This document shows positions 38,701 through 47,137 of a DNA stretch of 53,294 nt, piece by piece; the first letter of the stretch is position 1, and each line of letters begins with the position of its first letter. This DNA is from Paenibacillus antri. Lineage in GTDB: Bacteria; Bacillota; Bacilli; Paenibacillales; YIM-B00363. Below the pieces are notes generated by a model, which was given only the letters and a program-made list of their open reading frames with translations, was not told where the DNA came from and searched no databases. The DNA lies in NCBI RefSeq assembly GCF_005765165.1, contig NZ_VCIW01000034.1, forward strand, positions 1 through 53,294. Reading direction: 5' to 3'. The position numbers were made by a program, and so were the translations under genes.

Positions 38701-39759
38701 CATACGGAAATCGCCGACGAGACGAACCGAGGCGGACGCTTCGGTCGTCATGACCTCGACCTCGAGGAAGCCCTGCGTCGCGTTGTTTTCCTCCAGCTTT
38801 ACGCCCGTCTTTACGACAGTGCGATGGATGACGGTGCCGCCTTGCGCGACTAAGCGAACCTCGCCCGTCACTTTCTCGACGATCACGTCGTTCAAGGAGG
38901 AGTCGGAGATCACGATGCTGTTCTCCCCGCCCCCGGCGACGATCGTTCTCCCTTCCACCGTCACGCGGTCGAGATACACTTCGCCTTCCCCGATCCCGGG
39001 AGCCAAGTACAGATCGCCCTGAATCACCGTGTTTTTCAACGTGACGTCCGGACTGCGGACCGTTACGTTCCCGGCCACGACGGTTTGCTCCTCGTCCTTC
39101 CCGAAAGCAGCCGGTTTATGTAGGATCTTGCCCGCCGCCCTGTCCAGCAGCGCGACGGCTTCGGCCCGCGTGATCGGCGACGCCGGACGGAACGCACCGT
39201 CGGGATACCCTTGCAAATATCCTTCGGCCGCGATCGCGTCGACGTACCCGATGCTCCACGCCGGGATGTCGCCGCGGTCCGTAAACGCGGACGCAGTCCC
39301 GCCGCCTTCCGCCGCCGCTTCCAGCTTCAGCAGCGCAGCAACCATTTTCGCAGCCTCTTGTCTGCTGATTTCGCGATCCGGACGGAACGTGCCGTCTTCG
39401 TACCCGGACGCGTATCCGGCCCTCGCGGCCTTCGCGACGTCGTCGGCGAACCATGCGTCCGCTTCGACGTCCAAGAAGGCGGAATCCGAAGCGTGGGCAT
39501 ATCCGTATACGCGATTGACGAGCGCGACGAATTCCGCCCTCGAGATCGTCTCATCCGGACGGACGCTCCCATCGGCGTACCCTTTCACAAACCCGCTGTC
39601 GGCCCATTCCGCAAGCTGCTCCTTGGCCCAGCTTTGCTCCATGTCCGTAAATACGGGCGGTTCTTGCGCAACGTCCCCCGCGAGCGCGCTCGCCGGCGCA
39701 AGCGAAGCGAGCGACAGGCAGCCCGCCATCAACAGGGACAACAATTTTCTAATAGCCAA
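35740..39759 (-). CDS. SLH-domain surface protein with beta-helix, Fn3 and beta-propeller regions
   Basis: The start is a TTG (39759) with GAGGGAGAG upstream, giving 1339 residues and a signal peptide (AIRKLLSLLMAGCLSLASL). An ATG further upstream lies inside the riboswitch and is rejected. Three SLH repeats (about residues 37-215: WAKEQLAEWADSGFVKGYADG, WFADDVAKAARAGYASGYEDG, WSIGYVDAIAAEGYLQGYPDG) anchor it to wall polysaccharide. A valine-rich beta-helix-like region, a Thr-Val-Pro linker, a fibronectin-III-like segment (APENVAAFAISNTELGLLWD) and a long beta-propeller-like C terminus follow. The function is probably adhesion or surface binding; no enzyme motif is seen. It is controlled by a c-di-GMP riboswitch. 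Confidence 0.85.
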   Translation of the reverse strand: MAIRKLLSLLMAGCLSLASLAPASALAGDVAQEPPVFTDMEQSWAKEQLAEWADSGFVKGYADGSVRPDETISRAEFVALVNRVYGYAHASDSAFLDVEADAWFADDVAKAARAGYASGYEDGTFRPDREISRQEAAKMVAALLKLEAAAEGGGTASAFTDRGDIPAWSIGYVDAIAAEGYLQGYPDGAFRPASPITRAEAVALLDRAAGKILHKPAAFGKDEEQTVVAGNVTVRSPDVTLKNTVIQGDLYLAPGIGEGEVYLDRVTVEGRTIVAGGGENSIVISDSSLNDVIVEKVTGEVRLVAQGGTVIHRTVVKTGVKLEENNATQGFLEVEVMTTEASASVRLVGDFRMVTVVSAAKIDIAEGSVVEEIVVHAAIAVTGEGKILFAAVHIEGVSFEQTVVRYELSEGVTEIIIGGEGASGGVGTEPDDPVSAPEGSSPTAPTVPTVPNVPTVPTVPTVPSEPGSGEPEAPAPTAQAVFVTGDKLVAAYDIPGDATQHRWTLKNSVSDSVYEAVYTAAGATYGIFAVQASVPLDGGVYTATREGSSEAHPSVFLSSITVSGSVYAAVYYGGTEAVGYAINDGYVATLDRHPADGAVPLRDGDAMKLFYGDTIVFEAVWDQATGLWKFERFSERIRLNAPENVAAFAISNTELGLLWDAVEHAEYYYVYYSDSQDGEYRPFLDETGNKTRIERMDEPLVVDPTNAPHSTRYYKVTAGAAMTESAFSAAAWATTYYNKHIPLDFTPTDLIEHPTEPILFMTDKAGQALHAVNYDTEEIVTVALPLPPESIAYADGELYVGLLKGEHSSYREDQSGAIAVLDASTLETKALADVAIDPYDIAVDRSGTFYVSSGSSQWTDIKSYARATMTEIATTGIRQQSFIHMHPTLNKLYAVTTDTSPRDLTAFPVANGAFADADGYDSPYHGNYAMSTNFELSPDGRYAFNGAGTVFRTTDSKYDDMRYVYALNRGFADIAFQLADGSFYTAKDKLIGVYDYGSFEQTGQYHTDGTTARLANGTDKLAVVSALNGKSIIEIVEKDAVETLPPVASQGVAFDGIIADIAVDVASNLLYAVDKAFWNLYTVDLESRAIVHTLKLPYRPSGIDLSEDRTKLYIVNDAERQLVTEVSLPDYSIVRHLNAVSAAGDEENAHRHVYDYAGKLFVVTGQWDPTLLLFDAATFAPVAYAPSMKSVGGIAFASGESKFYYWHQYGWGAGYAGSDVYEVSVNGTSLAKTDASSLGYPNMDRDPLDAPVLLAKDESLVIAKDKVFSSADLSQVIHEFPEPIYAVSPNGDRAAGKTGIYDLTTFEKLETLSLAKATHLFYDAHGNLHYMLDNALRMK
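38368..38431 (-). repeat. 9-bp minisatellite encoding a Thr-Val-Pro linker
   Basis: Seven or so degenerate tandem copies of GGCACGGTC on the plus strand encode repeats of Pro-Thr-Val on the minus strand between the beta-helix-like and C-terminal regions of the SLH protein. Copy number could change by slippage without breaking the frame. Confidence 0.85.
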
Positions 39760-39807
39760 CTCGGTCTCTCCCTCTCCTGTGTCGAAAATGTAGTCAAAAA
39801 AGCAGTC

Positions 39808-39846
39808 AAAAAAATAGACTCTCCCCGTTACCGGGAACAGTCTATT
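39808..39846 (-). terminator. Riboswitch expression-platform terminator
   Basis: AATAGACT (39839-39846) pairs with AGTCTATT (39813-39820) around a GC-rich inner hairpin (TTCCCGGTAACGGGGA), followed by seven Ts on the minus strand. It stands between the c-di-GMP aptamer and the SLH protein start. Confidence 0.9.
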
Positions 39847-39863
39847 GTTGCGGATGATGACGA

Positions 39864-39955
39864 TCTCCATCGGTAACCCGGCGATCGTAGCTTATCGGAA
39901 GGATAAGCGGTAGACCCGTAGCTTTGCGTCCATTGCTTTCGCAATGTTTGCCTTT
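39864..39955 (-). promoter_or_regulatory. c-di-GMP-I (GEMM-I) riboswitch
   Basis: The minus strand reads through the GEMM-I consensus: AAAGGCAAAC, a GAAA-capped stem (ATTGCGAAAGCAAT), GGACGCAAAGCTACGGG, the second stem, and finally CGCCGGGTTACCGATGG. The GNRA tetraloop, the GGACGCAAAGC block and GGTTACCGATGG are hallmarks of the class I aptamer (Vc2-like). A terminator follows 18 nt later, and GTTACCG in the aptamer is exactly complementary to CGGTAAC in that terminator (39827-39833), which would make an antiterminator in the unbound state. Bound c-di-GMP would then switch the gene off. Confidence 0.95.
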
Positions 39956-40002
39956 AGTTATTTAGTTGCATGCCGAACGTTCCGCAATATTTCTTAAGCT
40001 CC

Positions 40003-40031
40003 ATTTTACTGTTGAAGGATGTCGAACGCAA
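40003..40031 (-). promoter_or_regulatory. SigA-type promoter of the riboswitch/SLH gene
   Basis: On the minus strand, a -35 TTGCGT (40026-40031) and a -10 TAAAAT (40003-40008) have a 17-nt spacer, about 50 bp upstream of the aptamer. It lies downstream of the clpC terminator, so the surface gene is independent of clpC. Confidence 0.7.
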
Positions 40032-40052
40032 TCGATTTTTGCTATATTTTGC

Positions 40053-40097
40053 AATAATAAAGAAGACCCGAGTCCCCCTTGGGGGCATCGGGTCTTC
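40053..40097 (-). terminator. Intrinsic terminator after clpC
   Basis: GAAGACCCGATGCCCCC and GGGGGACTCGGGTCTTC form a nearly perfect stem capped by AAG or less, followed by TTTATTATT on the minus strand. Confidence 0.88.
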
Positions 40098-40103
40098 GCT
40101 TCG

Positions 40104-42551
<2,448 letters not shown>

Positions 42552-42587
42552 AAGTAGACACCTCCGAATATATAGAAATGAAATTTA

Positions 42588-43649
42588 CTACCGTCCGCTC
42601 GGATTCAGCCGCTCCCGGAACAGCTTCGCGCGATGCGCGTCGCGTTCGTCGGGGCTTAAGGGGCGGCCGTAGTGGTGTTGAAGATAGCCCGGCTGCGTCA
42701 TCACGAGCAGCTCGTTCATGACCTTCGGCGAGAGCCCCTCGATCAGGCCGAGGTCGATTCCCAGCCGGACGTCGGACAGCCGCTGGGCCGCCTCCTTCGA
42801 ATCCATGATCTCAGCATAACATAAAATGCCAAACGAGCGTCGAATCCGATCCGTCAATTTCGCGCGGGATTCGTTCAGCAGCTTCTGCCGCGCCGCCTTC
42901 TCGTGCTCGATGATTTGCCGGGCGACCCCATGCAGGTTGTCGATGATCTCCTCTTCGGTCTGGCCGAGGGTGATTTGGTTCGAAATTTGGAAGATGTTCC
43001 CCATCACCTCGCTGCCTTCTCCGTACAGCCCACGGACGGCGAGGCCGACCTGTTGGATCGCTTGGAGAATCCGATTCATCTGCTGCGTCATGACGAGGGC
43101 GGGCAGATGCATCATAACCGAAGCCCGGATGCCGGTGCCGACGTTCGTCGGGCAGCTCGTCAAGTACCCATGCTTCTCGTCGTAAGCGTAATCGACGACC
43201 GACTCGAAGATGTCGTCGATGCGTCCCGCGACGTCCCAAGCCTCCTTCAGCTGAAATCCGGGGTACAACACCTGTATGCGCAGATGGTCCTCTTCATTCA
43301 CCATAATGCTGACCGCTTCGTTGCCGCTGAGAATGACGGCCCCGTTCCGCGCCTCGTTCGCGAGGTTCGGCGAGATGAGATGCTTCTCGACGAGCACTCG
43401 CTTCTCCAGCTCGCTCATGCCGGTCAGCGGCACGAGATCGAAGTCGCCGATTACCTTCAGCTCCTCATCCTTCAGCACCGACGCGACGCGATTCAGCACC
43501 TCTTCCGACTGCTGATTCGTCGCGAGCATCGGGAACGGTTCGTTGCTCACGTTGCGGGCGATGCGGATCCGGCTCGAGATGACGATGTCCGAATCCGGCC
43601 CGTCCGCCTGCATCCAGCTGCTGACCGCATGCTCCGTGTATCTGCTCAT
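42588..43649 (-). CDS. mcsB: Protein arginine kinase McsB
   Basis: McsB phosphorylates arginine residues, marking CtsR and damaged proteins for ClpCP. The 353-residue product belongs to the ATP:guanido phosphotransferase family, with SSRIRIARNV near the N terminus, CPTNVGTGIRASVMMHLPAL as the catalytic-loop region (Cys about 167) and RGLYGEGSEVMGNIFQISN. I chose MSRYTEHAVSSWMQ as the start, 26 bp after the mcsA stop, with AGGAGG upstream; the longer frame overlaps mcsA. It precedes clpC by 36 bp. Confidence 0.97.
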   Translation of the reverse strand: MSRYTEHAVSSWMQADGPDSDIVISSRIRIARNVSNEPFPMLATNQQSEEVLNRVASVLKDEELKVIGDFDLVPLTGMSELEKRVLVEKHLISPNLANEARNGAVILSGNEAVSIMVNEEDHLRIQVLYPGFQLKEAWDVAGRIDDIFESVVDYAYDEKHGYLTSCPTNVGTGIRASVMMHLPALVMTQQMNRILQAIQQVGLAVRGLYGEGSEVMGNIFQISNQITLGQTEEEIIDNLHGVARQIIEHEKAARQKLLNESRAKLTDRIRRSFGILCYAEIMDSKEAAQRLSDVRLGIDLGLIEGLSPKVMNELLVMTQPGYLQHHYGRPLSPDERDAHRAKLFRERLNPSGR

Positions 43650-43674
43650 GCTCCTGATCTCCGCCTCCTTCCCG

Positions 43675-44193
43675 CTATAACGCCGACTGCCGCTCAAGCT
43701 CGCGGATTTGGTCGCGCAGCTTCGCCGCCGCCTCGAATTCCTCCTGCTCGACCTTAAGGGCCAAGTCGCGCTTCAGCTGCTCGATCTGCCGGCGCAGCTG
43801 CACCTTCTTGCCGACCCGCTTCGGCACCTTGCCGACGTGCGTCGTGTTGCCGTGCACGCGCTTGAGCAGCGGCGTCAGCCGATCTTGGAAGTGCCGATAG
43901 CATTCCCCGCAGCCGAAGCGGCCGATCTTGCTGAACTGCGCGTACGTCATGCCGCAGAAATCGCAGCGCGGCTGCGCCGCCTTCTGCTGCGCGGTAGCCG
44001 GCTTGCCGGTCGGGTCGAGCTCGAGCAAGCCCGAGAGGAGGTTGTGGATCGAGAACCCGCCCGCGGTGCCGGGGATGAGCTCTCCCTTCTCCCGCGCGCA
44101 AGGCTCGCAGAAATGAAACTCCGTCTTGTCGCCGTTCACGATCTTCGTAAAATGCAACGTCGCGGGACGCTTCCCGCATTCCTGACAGAGCAT
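43675..44193 (-). CDS. mcsA: Zinc-binding activator of McsB, McsA
   Basis: McsA activates the McsB arginine kinase. The 172-residue product has four CxxC-type zinc-binding motifs (CQECGKRP, CEPCAREKG, CDFCGMTY and CGECYRHF; within residues 3-110) and a C-terminal UVR domain (LKRDLALKVEQEEFEAAAKLRDQIRELE), which contacts ClpC. It sits second in the ctsR-mcsA-mcsB-clpC operon, 41 bp after ctsR. Confidence 0.96.
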   Translation of the reverse strand: MLCQECGKRPATLHFTKIVNGDKTEFHFCEPCAREKGELIPGTAGGFSIHNLLSGLLELDPTGKPATAQQKAAQPRCDFCGMTYAQFSKIGRFGCGECYRHFQDRLTPLLKRVHGNTTHVGKVPKRVGKKVQLRRQIEQLKRDLALKVEQEEFEAAAKLRDQIRELERQSAL

Positions 44194-44234
44194 ACCGTTC
44201 GTCCCCTTTCCTTCGGATCAACGTATCGGGCGCA

Positions 44235-44696
44235 TTACTTGGTGAGAAGCGCCACCAGCATCGCCTTCAGCATGCGAGCCCGAACCTCGTCCCGCAGCGG
44301 GAGCTTGAGGCCGATCGTCTCGCGATGCATCGCCGCCTTCATGAGGTTCGCCTCGCGGCAGGAGACGAGCTTCGCTTCCTCGAGCCGATAGATCAGCCCT
44401 TCCGCGGCGGATTGGTCGATCTCGGAGCCGATCGTCTGCGACACCTCGACGTGAATCATCTCGTGCATGCCGAGATCGACCTTCTGAATCCGGATGTATC
44501 CGCCGCCCCCGCGCTTGCTCTCGACCAGATACCCCTTATCGAGCGTGAAGCGGGTGCTGATGACATAATTGATCTGCGACGGAACGCACTGGAATTGCTC
44601 GGCCAGCTCGTTGCGCTGCAGCTCGATGATGCCGTCGGCGCTTTGCTGCAGAAGCTGCTTCAAATATTGTTCGATCATGTCGGACGTATTCCGCAT
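44235..44696 (-). CDS. ctsR: Class III stress-gene repressor CtsR
   Basis: CtsR represses clp genes at low temperature by binding heptad repeats and is inactivated by heat and by McsB. The 153-residue product has an N-terminal winged helix-turn-helix (LAEQFQCVPSQINYVISTRFT, about residues 27-47) followed by RGGGGYIRIQ, the glycine-rich wing that senses heat. A C-terminal dimer domain follows. It is the first gene of the operon, and its own promoter carries the operator. Confidence 0.97.
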   Translation of the reverse strand: MRNTSDMIEQYLKQLLQQSADGIIELQRNELAEQFQCVPSQINYVISTRFTLDKGYLVESKRGGGGYIRIQKVDLGMHEMIHVEVSQTIGSEIDQSAAEGLIYRLEEAKLVSCREANLMKAAMHRETIGLKLPLRDEVRARMLKAMLVALLTK

Positions 44697-44753
44697 GACG
44701 TGACCTCCAATGGGTCGAGTCGGCGAAAGTCGGCGCCGAGCTCATTCGTTGAC

Positions 44754-44770
44754 TTTGACTTTCTTTGACT
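44754..44770 (-). promoter_or_regulatory. CtsR operator
   Basis: On the minus strand AGTCAAA-GAA-AGTCAAA matches the CtsR heptad consensus (A/G)GTCAAA-NAN-(A/G)GTCAAA. A further partial GTCAA (44750-44754) lies next to it. It lies just downstream of the -10, so binding would block initiation and give autorepression. Confidence 0.92.
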
Positions 44771-44778
44771 TTAACAAC

Positions 44779-44807
44779 ATTATATCCAAAAAAAATTCCT
44801 TTGCCAA
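44779..44807 (-). promoter_or_regulatory. SigA promoter of ctsR-mcsA-mcsB-clpC
   Basis: The minus strand has a -35 TTGGCA (44802-44807) and a -10 TATAAT (44779-44784) with a 17-nt spacer. Confidence 0.9.
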
Positions 44808-44858
44808 GTATGGGACGCGAAGCGAATCGCAGTTCTTTTTCCTACCCTCAGTATAGAC

Positions 44859-44889
44859 AAAAAAGCCCCCGGCTACTTACTCCGGAGGC
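44859..44889 (-). terminator. Intrinsic terminator after the SulP gene
   Basis: GCCTCCGG pairs with CCGGGGGC around AGTAAGTAG and is followed by six Ts on the minus strand. It overlaps the stop codon of the transporter gene. Confidence 0.85.
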
Positions 44890-46196
44890 AAAGTTTCGTT
44901 CATCTTCATAGAATTTCGCACGCGCAGCGCGCCGCCGCCGCGCCGCCGCCGTCCGAACGCCCCGAGCAGGCGGTCCCCCTGGGACAGGACGAACGTCAAT
45001 GCGAGACCGGCGGCGACCGCCGTCGTAAGGTTGGAGAAGACGGTCAGCAGGAATGTGACGACGAGCACGAGCGAATCCGGCGACCTCTCGCGGAGGATCA
45101 TCGCGAAATGCCTGCGCTCGCTCATGTTCCAGGCGACCGTCATCAGGACCGGAGCCATGCCGGCGAGCGGGATGTGGGACGCGTACGGCGCGAACAGAAG
45201 CAGAACGAGCAGCACGACGAGGCCGTGAAATACGCCGGATACCGGCGACGCGGCGCCGTTCTTGATGTTCGTCGCGGTTCGCGCGATCGCGCCCGTCGCG
45301 GGGATGCCGCCGAACAGCGGCGCCGCCATGTTGGCGATGCCCTGACCGATCAGCTCCTTGTTGCTGTCATGCTTATCGCCCGACATCCCGTCCGCGACGA
45401 CCGCGGACAGCAGCGACTCGACGGCGCCGAGCAGCGCGATCAGCAAGGCGGGCAGAAGAAGCGTCTCGATGCGGTGCCACGACAGCTCCGGGAATCGGAG
45501 CGCGGGGAGCGCGTTCGGAATGGCCCCGTACGCCGAGCCAATGGTAGCCACTTGGTCCCGGAAGAGGAGGAAGGCGGCCGCCGACGAAAGGAGCAGGCCG
45601 ACGAGCGAGCCCGGCACGCGAGGCAGCAGCTTCGGCGTCAGCAGGATGGCGGCCAGACTTAGACCGCCGACGGTAAGACTGTACGGGTTCGTCGTCCCGA
45701 GCCGTTCCGCGATTTCCCCCATGTTGGCGAGGAACGCCTCGTGCCGTTCCACGCCGGTCAGGCCGAGGAAGCCGGGCAACTGTCCGGCGAAGATGATGAC
45801 CGCGATGCCCGCCGTAAACCCGACCGTGACGGGCTTCGGCATGAACTTGATCCATCCGCCGATTCGGACCAGTCCCATGAGCACGAGCATCATCCCCGCC
45901 AGGAAGCCGGCGATCAGCAAATTCTCGTACCCGTACTGCAGGACGACGGCGAACAGCACCGGGATGAACGCGCCCGTCGGACCGCCGATTTGGAACTTGG
46001 AGCCTCCCAGAAGCGAAATCAAGATGCCCGCGACGATCGTCGTGTACAGCCCGTACTCCGGCTTCACGCCCGAATGAATCGCGAACGCCATGCCGAGCGG
46101 GATGGCGACGATGCCGACGATCGACCCGGAGACGAGGTCTCTGCGCAGCGCCGACGCGTCGTAGCCCTCGAATCTCCCTCTCCACCTCAACCCCAT
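44877..46196 (-). CDS. SulP-family inorganic anion transporter without STAS domain
   Basis: The 439-residue product has about 10-12 hydrophobic helices and the SulP signature IPLGMAFAIHSGVKPEYGLYTTIVAG (about residues 34-59). Usual substrates of the family are sulfate, bicarbonate or other anions, and the one here is not known. The C-terminal STAS domain typical of SulP proteins is absent; the protein ends about 40 residues after the last helix in an Arg/Gly-rich tail (FGRRRRGGGALRVRNS). The ATG at 46196 has GAAGG 11 nt upstream; a TTG three codons earlier is too close to it. It is about 110 bp downstream of the ArsR gene. Confidence 0.88.
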   Translation of the reverse strand: MGLRWRGRFEGYDASALRRDLVSGSIVGIVAIPLGMAFAIHSGVKPEYGLYTTIVAGILISLLGGSKFQIGGPTGAFIPVLFAVVLQYGYENLLIAGFLAGMMLVLMGLVRIGGWIKFMPKPVTVGFTAGIAVIIFAGQLPGFLGLTGVERHEAFLANMGEIAERLGTTNPYSLTVGGLSLAAILLTPKLLPRVPGSLVGLLLSSAAAFLLFRDQVATIGSAYGAIPNALPALRFPELSWHRIETLLLPALLIALLGAVESLLSAVVADGMSGDKHDSNKELIGQGIANMAAPLFGGIPATGAIARTATNIKNGAASPVSGVFHGLVVLLVLLLFAPYASHIPLAGMAPVLMTVAWNMSERRHFAMILRERSPDSLVLVVTFLLTVFSNLTTAVAAGLALTFVLSQGDRLLGAFGRRRRGGGALRVRNSMKMNETLPPE

Positions 46197-46212
46197 GCGG
46201 ATCAAACCTTCT

Positions 46213-46248
46213 TTATTTTGAATATTTGATTATTTGAATATATAGCGA
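46213..46248 (-). promoter_or_regulatory. AT-rich repeat between the ArsR and SulP genes (candidate operator)
   Basis: On the minus strand the sequence ATATTCAAA occurs twice in a 36-bp AT-only stretch, 16 bp apart, just before the SulP ribosome-binding site. In ArsR-family operators AT-rich inverted repeats are typical, but here the symmetry is imperfect, so the operator call is tentative. Confidence 0.4.
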
Positions 46249-46306
46249 ATCATACACCCATTCCGCCCCGTCGGCAAGGGGGGATGCGCGTACTTTTTTC
46301 TGCGGT

Positions 46307-46636
46307 TTACGACTCTTTCCGCATGTCCTCGAGCAGCGAGATGGCATCGACCAGATGATTGTCGAAGATTCGCTTCGCGACCTCGAGCAAATCCTTGATC
46401 AGCGGATCCCGCAGCGAGTAGACGACCGTCGTGCCTTCCTTCACGCCGAAGACGACGTTCTTGTTCCGGAGCACCGCGAGCTGCTGCGACACCGCCGAGC
46501 CCTCGGAGCCGAGAATCGTCTGCAGCTCGTTCACGTTCTTGCTGCCCTCGCTCAGCACTTCGAGAATGCGGATCCGCATCGGGTGAGCCAAGGCTTTGAA
46601 AAATTCCGCTTTGAATTGTTGAATCGTCCGGCTCAT
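46307..46636 (-). CDS. ArsR-family winged-helix regulator
   Basis: The 109-residue product starts MSRTIQQFKAEFFKALAHP; this ATG has GGAGGG 7 nt upstream, whereas earlier Mets have none. The ArsR motif PMRIRILEVLSEGSKNVNEL, recognition helix SEGSAVSQQLAVLRNKNVV and wing EGTTVVYSLRDPLI are present. There is no cysteine in the protein, so metal or persulfide sensing by the classical ArsR/CzrA/SqrR sites is unlikely. Its promoter lies at 46680-46707. It is likely to control the downstream SulP transporter. Confidence 0.85.
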   Translation of the reverse strand: MSRTIQQFKAEFFKALAHPMRIRILEVLSEGSKNVNELQTILGSEGSAVSQQLAVLRNKNVVFGVKEGTTVVYSLRDPLIKDLLEVAKRIFDNHLVDAISLLEDMRKES

Positions 46637-46679
46637 CGCGCAGCCCTCCGCTTTTTCCATAATCATTAGTGTTGTAAAG

Positions 46680-46707
46680 ATCATAGCACAGATGCAGGGG
46701 CGGTAAA
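46680..46707 (-). promoter_or_regulatory. Extended -10 promoter of the ArsR gene
   Basis: On the minus strand a -10 TATGAT (46680-46685) with a TGC extension and a -35 TTTACC (46702-46707) are 16 nt apart. A palindrome TAATCATTA (46660-46668) lies between promoter and start and could be an autoregulatory site. Confidence 0.5.
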
Positions 46708-46749
46708 ATCGAGAAAAGTGCGCACACTATTTTTCGGGGGTGATTTGTC

Positions 46750-46911
46750 ATGACGGGACGAAATTCGCATCCGAAACGAGACGGCCGGCAAGCGCAGCCT
46801 TCCCGCCTCGACCAGCACGGCGAGACGATGGCGGAGGATAACGATTTCCAGGACTTCACGAAAGAGCAGCAAGCCGCGATTACGAGCGACGCTTGCGAAC
46901 GGAAGGATTAA
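46750..46911 (+). CDS. Small hypothetical protein (53 residues)
   Basis: The ATG at 46750 follows GGGGGTGATTTGTC. The product begins MTGRNSHPKRDGRQAQPSR and ends in an acidic and polar stretch (MAEDNDFQDFTKEQQAA). The N-terminal GRNSHPKRDG slightly resembles the YfhD family of small Bacillales proteins, but I am not confident. It is hydrophilic and probably disordered. A terminator follows at 46959-46998. It is divergent from the ArsR gene. The start and stop are compatible with a real short gene because of the strong ribosome-binding site and the terminator. Confidence 0.6.
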   Translation: MTGRNSHPKRDGRQAQPSRLDQHGETMAEDNDFQDFTKEQQAAITSDACERKD

Positions 46912-46958
46912 CGACGCCGTCGTCGGCGTTCCTTCGCGATATCGCGCGAAGCAGAGCC

Positions 46959-46998
46959 ATACCCGGTTGCGAAGACACTCGCCGCGACCGGGTATTTT
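46959..46998 (+). terminator. Intrinsic terminator after the small ORF
   Basis: ATACCCGGT and ACCGGGTAT pair across 18 nt with an inner GCG/CGC, followed by TTTTCGC on the plus strand. Confidence 0.7.
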
Positions 46999-47024
46999 CG
47001 CTTGCCCAGAAATTTCCACATGTT

Positions 47025-47098
47025 GAATTCTACAAATCTTCGACATCAGGTCCTGGATTCCGATAGGAAAGATTTCTCGTCTAGAAATTGTAGAGTTC
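47025..47098 (+). repeat. Inverted and direct repeats upstream of the sensor kinase
   Basis: GAATTCTACAAAT (47025-47037) and AAATTGTAGAGTTC (47085-47098) form an imperfect inverted repeat spaced 47 nt apart. GAGTTC is also directly repeated at 47093 and 47102. They lie in the 226-bp gap before the kinase gene and could be operator sites; a convincing promoter could not be identified. Confidence 0.4.
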
Positions 47099-47137
47099 GC
47101 GGAGTTCTAATATGATTCATGGAGGGAGGTTGGAATA

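Noticed and set aside
37102-38853. Plus-strand open frames over the SLH gene
   Set aside because: They are shadows of the SLH gene; the composition is Arg/Val/Asp-rich and no start signals are present.
39759-39870. ATG at 39870 as start of the SLH protein (adds 37 residues)
   Set aside because: It lies inside the GEMM-I aptamer and its extension would read through the terminator; the TTG at 39759 with GAGGGAGAG and a signal peptide is much better.
46935-46946. CGCGATATCGCG palindrome
   Set aside because: It is a short 12-bp palindrome in GC-rich DNA. No function or pattern with neighbours is seen.
47088-47116. Promoter with -35 TTGTAG and -10 TATGAT before the kinase
   Set aside because: The predicted transcription start would fall inside the ribosome-binding site, leaving no room for a leader.
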